Shown here: piece by piece, positions 29,801-38,415 of the stretch | How positions within the stretch are numbered: the stretch's first letter is position 1 | How the letters are laid out: each line of letters starts with the position of its first letter | Source of the DNA: Aquimarina sp. ERC-38 | GTDB taxonomy: Bacteria > Bacteroidota > Bacteroidia > Flavobacteriales > Flavobacteriaceae | Direction: 5' to 3' | DNA length: 64,000 bases | Assembly (NCBI RefSeq): GCF_026222555.1 | Contig: NZ_CP098511.1 | Span: 4,135,501 to 4,199,500, forward strand | Made by a program: the position numbers and the translations under genes | The notes under the pieces: model-generated | Told to the model about the DNA's origin: nothing | What the model saw: only the letters and a program-made list of their open reading frames with translations | Databases searched by the model: none

Positions 29801-29935
29801 ACGATTGTAAAACTCAACAAGTGCTTGACGTTCTTCATTAGAAACCTGAGCTGAAGCATTGATTACCCATAAAAAAATTAGCAATCTAAAAACTAAGCTT
29901 AAAAATTGTTTTAATTTAATGTATATAAAATCCAT
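23888..29935 (-). CDS. 2015-residue LRR/Ig-like surface protein ending in YD-like sequence
   Basis: After an N-terminal signal the protein has four modules, starting near residues 34, 432, 658 and 972. Each opens with an LRR cap such as RQALIDLYNATDGPNWKNT and DWYGVTV, continues with plant-type leucine-rich repeats (LxxLNLSxNxLxGxIPxxI), and closes with an Ig-like segment (YQWYKDG, GxYxFxATN). From about 1335 follow Ig-like domains of the type found in large flavobacterial surface proteins. A carbohydrate-binding-like beta-sandwich follows near 1660-1930. The end is short and YD-like (NNYATYYEYDHEGGLIRVKKETERG). LRR and Ig domains bind proteins or glycans, so this may be the target-recognition part of the system. 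The YD-like end ties it to the RHS proteins on either side. Gaps to its neighbours are 26 bp and 5 bp. Confidence 0.88.
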   Translation of the reverse strand: MDFIYIKLKQFLSLVFRLLIFLWVINASAQVSNEERQALVEFYNRTNGDNWKNSIENIQSWDILNPDADITNWYGIGIENGSVVSINLPDNSITGELPGIILEFLNLKNLVLNNNQIIGEIPVELYSLTNLENINLSNNGLTGILSSKINSLEKLKVFTVNNNQLTGELPIALGSLLNLESLRLQYNLFSGIINPALGSMAKLKELDLSFNQLRGSIPIAFCNLINLEKLNLSSNRLSESIPKEIGLLKKLTYFNLSNNVFTGLIPSPIGRLSNLKVINLSNNQLSGIVPFTASSSSNLEELIILNNKFIFSDIENEHEDYVKYINGIYRYEAQAKTDEVEERSVKLGDTISLQTKVVSENNFYQWYKDNQILPGKTESTLLLENVDLTGAGQYYVEITNSIITNLTLERNTITLTVSEDCKTPDTEKQALIAIYNNLNGSLWNNTIAGDQSWSIENGSSAVCNWFGVQTDNAGHVIELKLNDNNLKGTVPDVFGDLPFLQRISFHNNQLNGSFPSSISSLQSLNTLSLEGNQFVFSDLNNLDLQNGFTVSYHPQAQIGIAQKFSIRTGKDFTIPDISLEANPDYTYQWYKNGLPINNANLRNYIITNGVTEDSGMYFLEVKNAEFPNLTLVRSPVEIQVSETDDSCLEVVATEKQALIEFYHQLDGDNWTNNSNWLSNEKVCNWFGVTVEEGHITEIELIKNNLNGEITSVIENFTSLRKLNFKANSVYLGDIAYERLVNLEELVLVQCIKEIPIPSDIGKLPKIRVLALANNKHTGTIPEELGNLSTIWRLYLSGNNLTGGVPQSFTQFRNMDINFRSNNLSGTLPDPPTDAGNVGMRWYFGENNFIFKDIEDKFTAYKDAGVLLDFGVQNKVGTLDTLKIVAGQPLTINADELQSENNQYQWYKNGSLIPNATSKTFTISETSLEDVGTYHFIATNDKVPGLSLERNPIDVIILSTDICEVPQEQRQALIDLYNATDGPNWKNTWPVDDPDSKICDWYGVTVDQNYNVIKVRLFSNNLRGNIPNSIDQLMYLETLNLNLNDLIGQIPKSIGSLTNLKELALEGNNLVGRIPDEITDLVNLVGLNLSRNQFVGLIPNNIGNLQSLFGLILSSNKLEGTIPGSLYNLSKVSLIDIANNSLIGPILSDVNKLQSLTNLNVSFNQLSGNIPDEIKDLSKLRSIKLSNNRFSGKIPFLASDPTDVFNIVQFDSNQFVFSDFIDDHQDYLNFGSGYVYSPQALVDQTEIIEVELGDEVTLSTRDLTDPNNTYQWFKDAANFRTTTSREITITINSEEDLGYYSFDATNSVIQGLTLRRRNIQVKLRRIIGGDPIDTQSFCVGENEEITISNLQSPFNNTANWYTSENDTQPLAEDYLLSKNTSLWAEDSITGQRKEIPIVINYGVAIDNIDQLGYQEFLITENPMISDLQPNINGVVWYSSATGGSIFELNERLENNNTYYAQQGTSTCRFAVNVFVGVFEAEGDSRQTFCKSQGAKISDLSQRFTVSNGYELFWYHDEAGTQVVNNEEGLADNTVLYVIQQNIQNPDFKSNPKRVVISIYDVPSPIVIKKEQVFFTDDPVYISNLTATGGTIVWYDAQFEGNALDSARQLEDGGIYYAALTEIGCTTDDENCCTSTFREEVKVKIFPAQPPSLIGCEKFRPQPGAKYVISAWVKEDGVKAVNPVTINFDVVSDAFTNLLNHLLNDRLLADLPEDRHVDSRYVPKPDTREFDVLVPFIANTIDKNLTIYDFKPVKERQNGRGAFKTVGFEFKFAPGNAPKFVFRSPRVRSSIGRRVKELNFRYPLYHNSKIDLQFISSKICGTNICATYDFKITSRRYGYEEQEDITLTSSLLKPSYQSFDYISDPDYQPVNYVNSLLKLIYRTTEGAVIPQQSTNVEFQPQGAVIDGWQRISSEFRIPLEAANMRISLESTAQNNSGAAVNVHFDDIRMHPYDGSMKTFVYHPETQRLESELDENNYATYYEYDHEGGLIRVKKETERGVFTIQETRSGNAKLISKQ

Positions 29936-29961
29936 AAGTGCTACTGAATATTGTAATAGTA

Positions 29962-32900
29962 TTAATAAGTAATCTTGTCTAGATTATCCCAAACCGGTAT
30001 TGATCGATTACAACTTTTTATACGTTGACCAAGTGATTTTAATTTAAACCTTGTTCCTTTGATTACTCTACTATTCTGTTTATGAAGAAGTCTAAATTCA
30101 ATTTCCCATGTATTGTTAGGTCTTTTCGATCTTGCTCGGACTACATCCATATCTAAATTGAAAATAGCATTACCCGTTTCATCAAGTACAATATCATTAA
30201 ATACAAACTGGTCACCTTGCCTATCCCTTACATCATCTCCTCTCAAAAAAACTTTACTACCTTTCCGTAAAGCCATACCCCTGTAATTTGTCTTTTGAAG
30301 AACTATTCCATATTGTATGGTATCATTAGGACTTCCATTAATTCGTATTTCAGCTGCCCTTCCCACACAACTTTTTATTTCCCTGCCTTCTTCATCATAA
30401 AAAATGTGAGTATCATTAGTTGTGTACCTTCCGGAAATAGTAGGTACTGCATCATCGTCACATTCATCCCCAATACCATCTCCATCATAGTCTCGTTGTG
30501 TACTTGGTATATAAGGACATAAATCCACTGTATCGCTAATTCCATCATTATCAGAATCATTGTCAACCGGCTGTTCACCAATTAAATTTCTTTCTAACTC
30601 TGCCTTTTCACCTGCTGGAATCAGCAGACTATACTTACCAGAGTGTGCTTGTTGATCCGATAAGCGAACATTACCAATTCCGTCTCGATCTACTGCTGAT
30701 TTAAAATTAAAATGTGCACTATCTGACCTGATATAGTTATAATCTTCAAAACTATCCATTCCCATATCCCGGTATCTGCTATTAGAAACTACAGCGTTGG
30801 GTAAAGTGTAGTTATATCCATATTGTGCGGACGAATATCTGTTTAGCGCATCCCTGTTTTCAATCTCTACTCCCTGAGCGTTGTACTGCGTAACTTCACT
30901 GGCGAATGTCCATTGATCTTTTTCTTTGGAATCCTCCCATTCGTTATTAGTATTTTTGTTATAGTAAGGAGTAAAATTGTTAAAAAACCCTTCTACTCGC
31001 GTATTTACTTTTTTGGAATTATCATTTCCTCTGTCTGTAAGATAGGTATAGGACTTATCAGCTCTCCATTCTCCTTTGATGTTGTATACGTAGGGATTGA
31101 GTAAGGGTTCAAAAGGATAATTATCGGCACCTACGTTCTCAATACCCTGAGATGATAAAGCTTCTGGTACAAAAGGAAACAGATTTTCACATTGACAGTT
31201 CCAAAATTCTTTATAAGACACTGCACTTGCATTTACTAATCTGTGGTTTTTTATATTTTCGGACGTATTACTTTCCAGTAATCCGGAAGCAATATGATCG
31301 TTATTAGCACCCGTAAGACTTTTTAACGGATTCTGCATCATTGTAATAGATGACATTGTCGACATTTGCTGATTCCTATTTCCGGAGCGTACTACTTTAA
31401 ATTTAATATCCTTATTGATACTTACTCCTTCTGTTACATTGACCACACCCCCATCTTTATCCATTAAAAGTACTTCATCATCTCCTCTTATCCCAGCAAT
31501 CCAATAGCGGTTTTCTTTATCGTTATAAGTTCCAATAATTTCATCACCGGGAATCAAATACTTACTTGCCTCAGTGTAATTAAAATATTTACCTTGAGGT
31601 TTTAGTATCCCATTAATACCAGTACTTTGAGAGGCTAATCCCATTTCTGTATACCTCCAATACGCCGGAAACTCAAGATTAAAATATTCATCATCAAATT
31701 CATTAACAGTTCGGGTTAAAAGTACTTTTCCAGTATTAGCATCCCAGGCTTCATTAATAGTTGAAACTTTTGAACCTAAATCATAAGCTATTTTCTCTTT
31801 AAGAATTCCACTGGTATGAATAGCTTTAGTAGTAGTTGTAGTATACGCCACATTTTCAATAGAAGTTCTTGACGGTACAGTTGTAGGTATTATTACTGGT
31901 ATAATTCCAAAAACAATAGTTACTACATTCACCTTATATCCTTGCGTTTTAGATTGAGAGTAACTCTCCCTAAAATCTGTAACAACCTCATAATCAACCC
32001 CAATATGATCATTATATAAAATTTCTCCGTTTTTATCTATCAACGGAACTTTATTATCTAGCTTATCACTATTGGTAAGATCAGTATTATATTTATAGTG
32101 AACTCCGGAAATTAGAGTGTTGGCATCTTCCGCGTATACTTCCTGAGAACGCATTTTACCATTCATATCGTTAGTATGTACCATAAAACCTTGAGATAAT
32201 GCATATTCATTCCTAGTTTTAACTTCACCACCAAACAGTCCCGTTATCAATTTTCTTAAAAACTGATCTTGATCCGTAGCATAATTGTTAGGGCTATCAA
32301 TATCTGTATAATCAACCAGGGTAGGATAATCCTTAGAGGTGTAAAAGGAGGTAACCACCTTACCCGTCGCATGACGTTTGATACCATCTCTTTGTAGATT
32401 TTTAACCGTAACTTTACTATACGTAACTCTTGCCTGAGGAAAAAAAGATTCTCCAAAAGGCTTTTCCACATAGTTTACTTCCTTTGGAGCTACCAGGTGT
32501 TCGGATTTATTGTAAAATGGTTCTACAAAGGGATTTTCTTTAGACATTGCAGGTTCAAAAACTGCTACTCCATTTGAGCTTCCGTCTTCATTATTATACT
32601 GGTAAGTTTGACCATAAGATTTATTGTATTTACTGTTGTTTACCGTACTTGTAGTATTTAACATTTTACCCCATTCATCGTTCATTACTAATTTTGAGAC
32701 TCGGGAGCCACCTCCTATTTTAAATGTCTTAGGGTTTGATAAACGTATCCATGATTTATCTGGAATAAAACGTTGCGCACATAAAAACTCATTGCTTCTC
32801 AAACGACCGTTTGGACCTGTTAAAATTTCCTTTGTTGCTTGAAAAGAACTTATAATCTTTTTAGCAATACTTTCAATATCTTCTGATCGGTAATCATTAT

Positions 32901-35900
32901 TTAATCCGTAGGTTAGCGAAGGCATATATCTTCTTCCAAAGTACCAACCTGCTTTGGAAATTGGGTTTACATTTTTACTTCCGGCAATCCCTCCTTCCAA
33001 ATCACTCATCTGCATGGGAATTGCTGCATAGACTCCCTGGTTTGCCGAAAAAATGTTTACCTCTGACTCTTTTGATAAATTAAAATAACCTGTAACGTAA
33101 TCGTAATTCGAACTTCGGATGTTTGATACGGCATCCTTTTGCATATTGAGTAAGAATCGAAAGTAAATTGGTTTATCCTCTATTCCTTTTAAATATTTTC
33201 TTCTAAAGGTATTATTAGAAATTACTGTTTCTTCCGGAAGTTTAATATATAGATATTCAGGATCCTTTTTTGCTAGGTTGAACCTTCCGGATTCATAAAG
33301 TTTTTGATTAGCTTCCGGGTCAAATGTACTTTCCTCCTTGCCTACACCGGCTACCTTAAACATTCTTAACGGACTACGATCCTGAACTGAATTATAATCA
33401 TCACTTTCATAGTCCATTTCTATAGTACCACCAGAAGGCAAGTTGATAGAAGCTAATAACCATGCTCCTGCGTATTCATCTTCTTGTTGTCTATTAGTTT
33501 GTTCGACATAAGGGAATTCAGCTACCGTAATCGGATCTAGAGTTCCGCACCCTGTTCCAGAGTTAGGTTTGTAACCTCCCCAAATGTTATAAGATTTTAA
33601 ATTATAATTCGGATTGAATCCATCGTAATTAAAAGTATACGGGGTATATTTCCCCATATTAGAGTTTCGATAGGTAAAGTAAACCGATTTTAGGGTCAGT
33701 TTACCTTTAGTAGCTGCAGTGGAATTAGGTGTTCCTTTTGCCAAAGAATAATCGTAAGTAAAATGAGCAATTTTAATGGCACTTACCGGCTTATCATTCT
33801 TGCTATCATCATCCAATAGATTTGCAGCTATAGCTTCAGGTTTAGAATACAGACGAATTTTTTCAATTTTATACATTCTATCTGTATTTGAAGCACCTCC
33901 ATTAATACCAGATACACCTACAGCATCATTTCTTTCAGATAAATCAAAAATTGCTACATGTGTTTTAGTTTCAATACTTTTAATGTAAACTAATTCTTTT
34001 TCTCCATAAATGTAACTTCCCTTCTGATCCGTTTTGTCAGTATTTAATCCAGGATTATAAGAGGCATGATTTCTATTGAAGGGCACACGCCATTTGTAAT
34101 TCGCATTTTTCCTTTCGTAGTTAAATTTAGTATATGAACCTAAGTCATCATCCGTAGGACCATCTCCTTTAACATCCTCATAATCGGCAGAAAAGACTGC
34201 TGAAAGTAGGTAGGTATGCGCATATTCCGGAGTTGATATCGCATCATAAAAATTGTCAATCCCACTCCTGTTACTTGGAGAATTTTCACCCGGTCTATAT
34301 ACAACAGTACCATCTGCACAATTAAAAGTTTTACTATTTGTAGTAAATGTAACTTCTTGTTTAAGCTTATTATAAGCTGTTTTACCAAATACATAAGTAG
34401 AACCATCATCTTTCTGAATCCTGATTTCTGCTGTATGATGAGGCTTTGAAAATTCATTAATCTGAGTGCTTAAGTATTCAGCGCTATTGTATAGGCCCCG
34501 TACTTCTTCCACCGTAAATTTTTGAACATTTTGATTTCTCAAATTTCGGTTTTTTCTTTTGAATTTTTTATTATCAAAAGTAGGTAGAGAATTATATTTT
34601 ATACCGTTACTGCTATTTTCTTTGATACGAAATTGATTTTTTGCATACTTATTAAAGCTATTTTTACTTCCTCCAATCTTAAGAGCGATAGGGTTGTACC
34701 CTCCCAGATTTTCGAAAAGTTCTTGATCCCGATCCCTAGTAGGTTCCCCGATAAACTTATAATACACTGGTTCATAGTCTTTTTGTTCGTCAGAAGCCTT
34801 CTGATCTTCTCTGTTCTGTTTAAAAGATTTTAATGCTCTCGTATCCCATACTCCAGTTCTTGATACCGAGGGTGCATTGGTATAATTAGCTCCATAATGA
34901 AATCCGGTACCAGGTTCAATTTCTACACCAAAGGTTTCGCTAGCAGATTCGTCTTCAACCAAATCATCGTTGATCTGTCCGACCTGACTTCTATAAGGAC
35001 GGAACATCCCTCCTATACCTTGTCCCTGTACGGTATATAAATCATAGGTGTAATTTGCAATAGGTAGAGATAAAGTATTTCTATTAATTACTCCATTGTC
35101 TTTTTCTCTATTATAATCTTTAATATCATTAGGGGTTGCAAAACCAGTATAGTCATAACCATATCCTTTTTCAGGTCGTTCTACTTGTTTTATTTTTTGA
35201 ACCGAACCAGTAGCTGAAATTTCTCCTTCTACATCTGCTCCAAAAATATCTCCACCCAAAGAGACTGCTACAGTACCGTTATTATTAGTAAATGCAGTTC
35301 TTTTTCTAGGAGTTAAAGAAGGTGTGTTAAATGAATAAGATGTTGGACTTTGAGAATCGAAATTTCGTTCTTTAGATTTACTATACCTTAATCCTGCCGA
35401 AAGGTTAAAATTAGTCAATCCAGCTCTAGAATTATAGGATACTCCAGCATTTAAAGAACCTAATACAAATCCATCGTTTATCTTATTAGACGTGGCATTG
35501 ATACCAACATTAGGTGCAACAGTAATTCCCTCAGTTGCTGAAAGTTGATAATCTACACCTACAGATACCGTATTAGCCAAATCAAAGGATACTCCAAAGG
35601 AGGGAGTGAATGAAATTCCCGTATAATTGTTATATTTTAAGTTCGCTCCTAACGAAGCTTTACCTACTTTGATAGTATCAACCTTTTCTTTAACCCCATC
35701 TATTGTTTCGAATCCAAATAATTGAAAGTCTACTTTTGCATCCACTCCAACAGTTACATTAGGACGCATATAATTTTCATAGGTTAATTCATCCCCTTTA
35801 AAATCATCGGGTAATCCTCGTACCTGACGGTTGATCTGACCAACATTTAGGTTCCAACCTAAACCTACCCAACTGGCTTCCTGATCCATCGTAACTCCCG

Positions 35901-36147
35901 AATCATAAGCTAAATTCAGCGGATATCCTCCAACATCCATAATGGGTATATTGTAGTTAAAATCTCCTGAGGCCAGATCTACCATATCCGAAGTACCAAT
36001 TGGAGTAAAGGAATTAAATTCCGGTTGGCTAGGACCTCCAGTCAATGCCCAGAGGGCTGCTGGTTGTACCAGTTGTACTAACATCTGTATTACCAGGTAG
36101 CTAGCAATTACTTTGGTTATTTTATTTTCTCTTATAGATCGGATCAT
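29962..36147 (-). CDS. 2061-residue SpvB/RHS-like exported protein with TSP3-type repeats
   Basis: The N-terminus has a hydrophobic export segment (about 12-36). After it, SDMVDLASGDFNYNIPIMDVG, LNLAYDSG and GLGWNLNVGQINRQVRG follow the plan of SpvB/TcB-type beta-strand shells (sGsfsyxiPixxPpG, LxYnSG, GxGWxLxxxxIxR). The middle contains long beta-rich RHS-like sequence (SRDALNRY-type near 1760: IENRDALNRYSSAQYGYN). Near residue 1867 are calcium-binding thrombospondin type 3-like repeats (DSDNDGISD, DYDGDGIGDECDDD), then a basic C-terminal beta domain. It is the third gene of the operon, 13 bp after the lipoprotein gene. It may form one half of a shell whose other half is the 3569-residue RHS protein, like the B and C parts of Tc toxins; this is inference from the layout. 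Confidence 0.85.
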   Translation of the reverse strand: MIRSIRENKITKVIASYLVIQMLVQLVQPAALWALTGGPSQPEFNSFTPIGTSDMVDLASGDFNYNIPIMDVGGYPLNLAYDSGVTMDQEASWVGLGWNLNVGQINRQVRGLPDDFKGDELTYENYMRPNVTVGVDAKVDFQLFGFETIDGVKEKVDTIKVGKASLGANLKYNNYTGISFTPSFGVSFDLANTVSVGVDYQLSATEGITVAPNVGINATSNKINDGFVLGSLNAGVSYNSRAGLTNFNLSAGLRYSKSKERNFDSQSPTSYSFNTPSLTPRKRTAFTNNNGTVAVSLGGDIFGADVEGEISATGSVQKIKQVERPEKGYGYDYTGFATPNDIKDYNREKDNGVINRNTLSLPIANYTYDLYTVQGQGIGGMFRPYRSQVGQINDDLVEDESASETFGVEIEPGTGFHYGANYTNAPSVSRTGVWDTRALKSFKQNREDQKASDEQKDYEPVYYKFIGEPTRDRDQELFENLGGYNPIALKIGGSKNSFNKYAKNQFRIKENSSNGIKYNSLPTFDNKKFKRKNRNLRNQNVQKFTVEEVRGLYNSAEYLSTQINEFSKPHHTAEIRIQKDDGSTYVFGKTAYNKLKQEVTFTTNSKTFNCADGTVVYRPGENSPSNRSGIDNFYDAISTPEYAHTYLLSAVFSADYEDVKGDGPTDDDLGSYTKFNYERKNANYKWRVPFNRNHASYNPGLNTDKTDQKGSYIYGEKELVYIKSIETKTHVAIFDLSERNDAVGVSGINGGASNTDRMYKIEKIRLYSKPEAIAANLLDDDSKNDKPVSAIKIAHFTYDYSLAKGTPNSTAATKGKLTLKSVYFTYRNSNMGKYTPYTFNYDGFNPNYNLKSYNIWGGYKPNSGTGCGTLDPITVAEFPYVEQTNRQQEDEYAGAWLLASINLPSGGTIEMDYESDDYNSVQDRSPLRMFKVAGVGKEESTFDPEANQKLYESGRFNLAKKDPEYLYIKLPEETVISNNTFRRKYLKGIEDKPIYFRFLLNMQKDAVSNIRSSNYDYVTGYFNLSKESEVNIFSANQGVYAAIPMQMSDLEGGIAGSKNVNPISKAGWYFGRRYMPSLTYGLNNDYRSEDIESIAKKIISSFQATKEILTGPNGRLRSNEFLCAQRFIPDKSWIRLSNPKTFKIGGGSRVSKLVMNDEWGKMLNTTSTVNNSKYNKSYGQTYQYNNEDGSSNGVAVFEPAMSKENPFVEPFYNKSEHLVAPKEVNYVEKPFGESFFPQARVTYSKVTVKNLQRDGIKRHATGKVVTSFYTSKDYPTLVDYTDIDSPNNYATDQDQFLRKLITGLFGGEVKTRNEYALSQGFMVHTNDMNGKMRSQEVYAEDANTLISGVHYKYNTDLTNSDKLDNKVPLIDKNGEILYNDHIGVDYEVVTDFRESYSQSKTQGYKVNVVTIVFGIIPVIIPTTVPSRTSIENVAYTTTTTKAIHTSGILKEKIAYDLGSKVSTINEAWDANTGKVLLTRTVNEFDDEYFNLEFPAYWRYTEMGLASQSTGINGILKPQGKYFNYTEASKYLIPGDEIIGTYNDKENRYWIAGIRGDDEVLLMDKDGGVVNVTEGVSINKDIKFKVVRSGNRNQQMSTMSSITMMQNPLKSLTGANNDHIASGLLESNTSENIKNHRLVNASAVSYKEFWNCQCENLFPFVPEALSSQGIENVGADNYPFEPLLNPYVYNIKGEWRADKSYTYLTDRGNDNSKKVNTRVEGFFNNFTPYYNKNTNNEWEDSKEKDQWTFASEVTQYNAQGVEIENRDALNRYSSAQYGYNYTLPNAVVSNSRYRDMGMDSFEDYNYIRSDSAHFNFKSAVDRDGIGNVRLSDQQAHSGKYSLLIPAGEKAELERNLIGEQPVDNDSDNDGISDTVDLCPYIPSTQRDYDGDGIGDECDDDAVPTISGRYTTNDTHIFYDEEGREIKSCVGRAAEIRINGSPNDTIQYGIVLQKTNYRGMALRKGSKVFLRGDDVRDRQGDQFVFNDIVLDETGNAIFNLDMDVVRARSKRPNNTWEIEFRLLHKQNSRVIKGTRFKLKSLGQRIKSCNRSIPVWDNLDKITY

Positions 36148-36160
36148 ATCACTTACTGTG

Positions 36161-36754
36161 TTATAATATTATAGGTGTATCGGTAAAATTAAATCGCATA
36201 AACCCTTTACTAAACAACGTGTCATCGTAGAGTAAAGTAATAGGTACCCCTTCGGGTATGTTATCAAAATAAAGTAATACCCGTTTGAAGGGTGCTACTT
36301 TAAAGTTTCGTTCAAAGGTTAATCCTGAACAGGGAATTGTATCTTTATTATCAACCAGAGCTTTAAAATCATTTTGCATGCTAAAACTCATGTACTTTAC
36401 AGAAGTCTCGTAATCCCTGGAAGTGTATTTGTTTTTTAGCAAGTCGTCTTCTCTCTCCTGTTGAAATTCTACCTCTATGATACGCTCCTCTTTTAAAGAT
36501 TGATAGATAGAATCTACTTTTTCAAGATTTTGACTTCCTTCATGTTTCAGTATATAATACTGCAAGGGTACCATTGTTGCTTTAAAAGCAATATCATCCC
36601 TAAAGTTAGTAATGGCTTTTGACTTCCACCCCACCTGTTCTAAGTTAAAGAACTTTTCTTCAGTCAAGGTTTTAGGTTTACTTTTCTCCTTATCACAGGA
36701 AATAAACAATAAACCTCCCAGCAAAAAGAGCATATAATTCTTTCTGAAATACAT
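36161..36754 (-). CDS. lipoprotein of the RHS operon
   Basis: The 197-residue protein has a lipoprotein signal (FLLGGLLFISCDKEKSK); the charged residues after the cysteine suit outer-membrane export in this phylum. The remainder is unassigned, with a beta-rich C-terminus. It is second in the operon, 19 bp after the fibre-like gene and 13 bp before the SpvB-like gene. Its place suggests an outer-membrane anchor or assembly factor for the giant exported proteins. Confidence 0.7.
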   Translation of the reverse strand: MYFRKNYMLFLLGGLLFISCDKEKSKPKTLTEEKFFNLEQVGWKSKAITNFRDDIAFKATMVPLQYYILKHEGSQNLEKVDSIYQSLKEERIIEVEFQQEREDDLLKNKYTSRDYETSVKYMSFSMQNDFKALVDNKDTIPCSGLTFERNFKVAPFKRVLLYFDNIPEGVPITLLYDDTLFSKGFMRFNFTDTPIIL

Positions 36755-36773
36755 ATTTATCGGGTTGGCTAGG

Positions 36774-37922
36774 TTATTTAGAAAGGTGTTGTTCTATTTT
36801 TTGTAAACGTTCTTCTAATTGAGAATTTACTGTTTTCTGTTTTTTTAACTCTTTTTCTTGAGCTATGGTATACAGGGTTAATTCTTCTATTTTTTCTAAA
36901 AGTTTTAAATTAAATTCCTTAAGATTAATTCCTTCCTCCTTCATCTCATTAGCTGAAGGAATATTAGGTAAATGTCCATTTTGAACGATATAATTTTGAA
37001 CTTGTCCTAAAGTTTTTAGATTGTAGTCTTCATAGAAAACATAGTCAGGCGGTTCAATTGCCCCTAATAAATCCACTTTAACTTCCTGTACATGAATTTT
37101 ACCAGCAACCGTAAAGCTATAATCAGGATCCGATTTTTCAGTTCCAATTCTTACTCCACCTTCCGTGTAAAATATTTCATCTCCTTTTTGCAACCAAACG
37201 GAATTAGTATTTCCCTTTAGTAGGTCGTCTATATTACTTTCAAAACCATTTACAATTTCTAATGTTGGTTGATAATAATACGTTCTATCATTTATGTTTT
37301 GACTAAATAATGAATATGCAGCAATTCTTAAAAAATGTGCTTCTTCAGAAAATTTGTGATCTCTTAACTCCGCAAGTTTATTGCCAGTTTCCGGATCATA
37401 AATACCTCCTTGATGAGTTGTCCCGGTATATCCTAATGGGTGAATATAACCAACAAGTAGATACCATTTATCCAACTCCTCAAAATCGTACGCAAAATCA
37501 CTAATCCAGGTAAAACCTTTAGAAACAGGTGTATTATCTAGTTTTAAAGTACCACTATTTCCATTTGTTGGTGTTCTGGCTTGAATAATAAAATAGTTAA
37601 TTCCGTCTAAAGAATTAGTTTTTTTTATCCATACTGAAAATTGATAAGTTTTTGTTTGGTCTACTAAAATATTACTTGAGTTAAAGCCCCCATCCGGACC
37701 TCTATCGGCATCAGGTTTTGTTACCCATAAAACTTGTTCTGTTCCATCTGGTGCTAAACCTAATTCCCTAGCATTTTCACTTTCTAATCCTCTCTTATTG
37801 TAACCAGGCGGATCAATAGTTCCAACTTCCCATGGAGTTTGATTCAATAAATTTTGAGCGGAAACAAAGAACAAGGAAAAGTAAAATGTTGTAAATAAAA
37901 TAATTTTATTTTGGGTAATCAT
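36774..37922 (-). CDS. exported protein with fibre-type C-terminal domain
   Basis: The 382-residue protein opens the operon. It has a Sec signal (ending FFVSAQ) and a carbohydrate-binding-like beta-sandwich (about 25-230, including YQFSVWIKKT and YYYQPTLEIVNG). The C-terminal element (about 290-382) is common in Bacteroidota, where YNLKTLGQVQNYIVQNGHLPNIPSANEMKEEGINLKEFNLKLLEKIEELTLY-type sequence runs into a coiled coil. The coiled coil (EKELKKQKTVNSQLEERLQKIEQH) should trimerise or dimerise the protein. Such ends are found on fibre-like surface proteins. It may be an adhesin or displayed tip that acts with the RHS proteins. Confidence 0.8.
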   Translation of the reverse strand: MITQNKIILFTTFYFSLFFVSAQNLLNQTPWEVGTIDPPGYNKRGLESENARELGLAPDGTEQVLWVTKPDADRGPDGGFNSSNILVDQTKTYQFSVWIKKTNSLDGINYFIIQARTPTNGNSGTLKLDNTPVSKGFTWISDFAYDFEELDKWYLLVGYIHPLGYTGTTHQGGIYDPETGNKLAELRDHKFSEEAHFLRIAAYSLFSQNINDRTYYYQPTLEIVNGFESNIDDLLKGNTNSVWLQKGDEIFYTEGGVRIGTEKSDPDYSFTVAGKIHVQEVKVDLLGAIEPPDYVFYEDYNLKTLGQVQNYIVQNGHLPNIPSANEMKEEGINLKEFNLKLLEKIEELTLYTIAQEKELKKQKTVNSQLEERLQKIEQHLSK

Positions 37923-38415
37923 GATAGTAATTATTATATATTTTAAAATCTTTTAATTAAAAAGTTCACTAAAAAAATATTCATCTAAGGGAAATTAACA
38001 AAGGCAAATATATCTTAAAATTTTATTAATTATAAGTTTTTCCCTTATATCTTGTACTTTTTAATGATATTTCAATTCTTTTTAAAATCAAGCATATTTT
38101 CTTTACTAAATGTTAATTTATTTTAATTTTTTCATAACAAAATAAACCGAAGCATGTTTTATAATTCTAACTTATAAGTATCATAGAAGTAATAAACGTT
38201 ACACTTTTTATTAATTATTTTTAAAAATTTACGTATTTAATTCACTATTAACTATTTAAAATTTAGATGATGAATTAAAAATTTAGAAATGAATACAAAA
38301 TCTTACAACTAACAATATTAAACTTTGCTTAATAATAGGATAAGGTTGAGGCTATAGAAACCAAGTAAATACAGTATTTCCTAAATGTTAATTTTTTATC
38401 AATATAATTATGGAA
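37923..38415. other. AT-rich intergenic region between the two large operons
   Basis: These 493 bp hold no gene and no strong hairpin. They must contain the end of the secretion operon transcript and the control region of the RHS operon, both leftward. Confidence 0.6.
38005..38012 (-). promoter_or_regulatory. candidate -7 element of the RHS operon
   Basis: TATATTTG on the minus strand fits TAnnTTTG exactly, 83 bp upstream of the first gene. No TTG lies 19-21 nt upstream, so the promoter is weak, activated, or elsewhere. Confidence 0.35.

Noticed and set aside
12898..30522. Many rightward open frames of 60 to 105 codons opposite the giant genes
   Set aside because: They are antisense shadows of well-supported leftward coding sequence.
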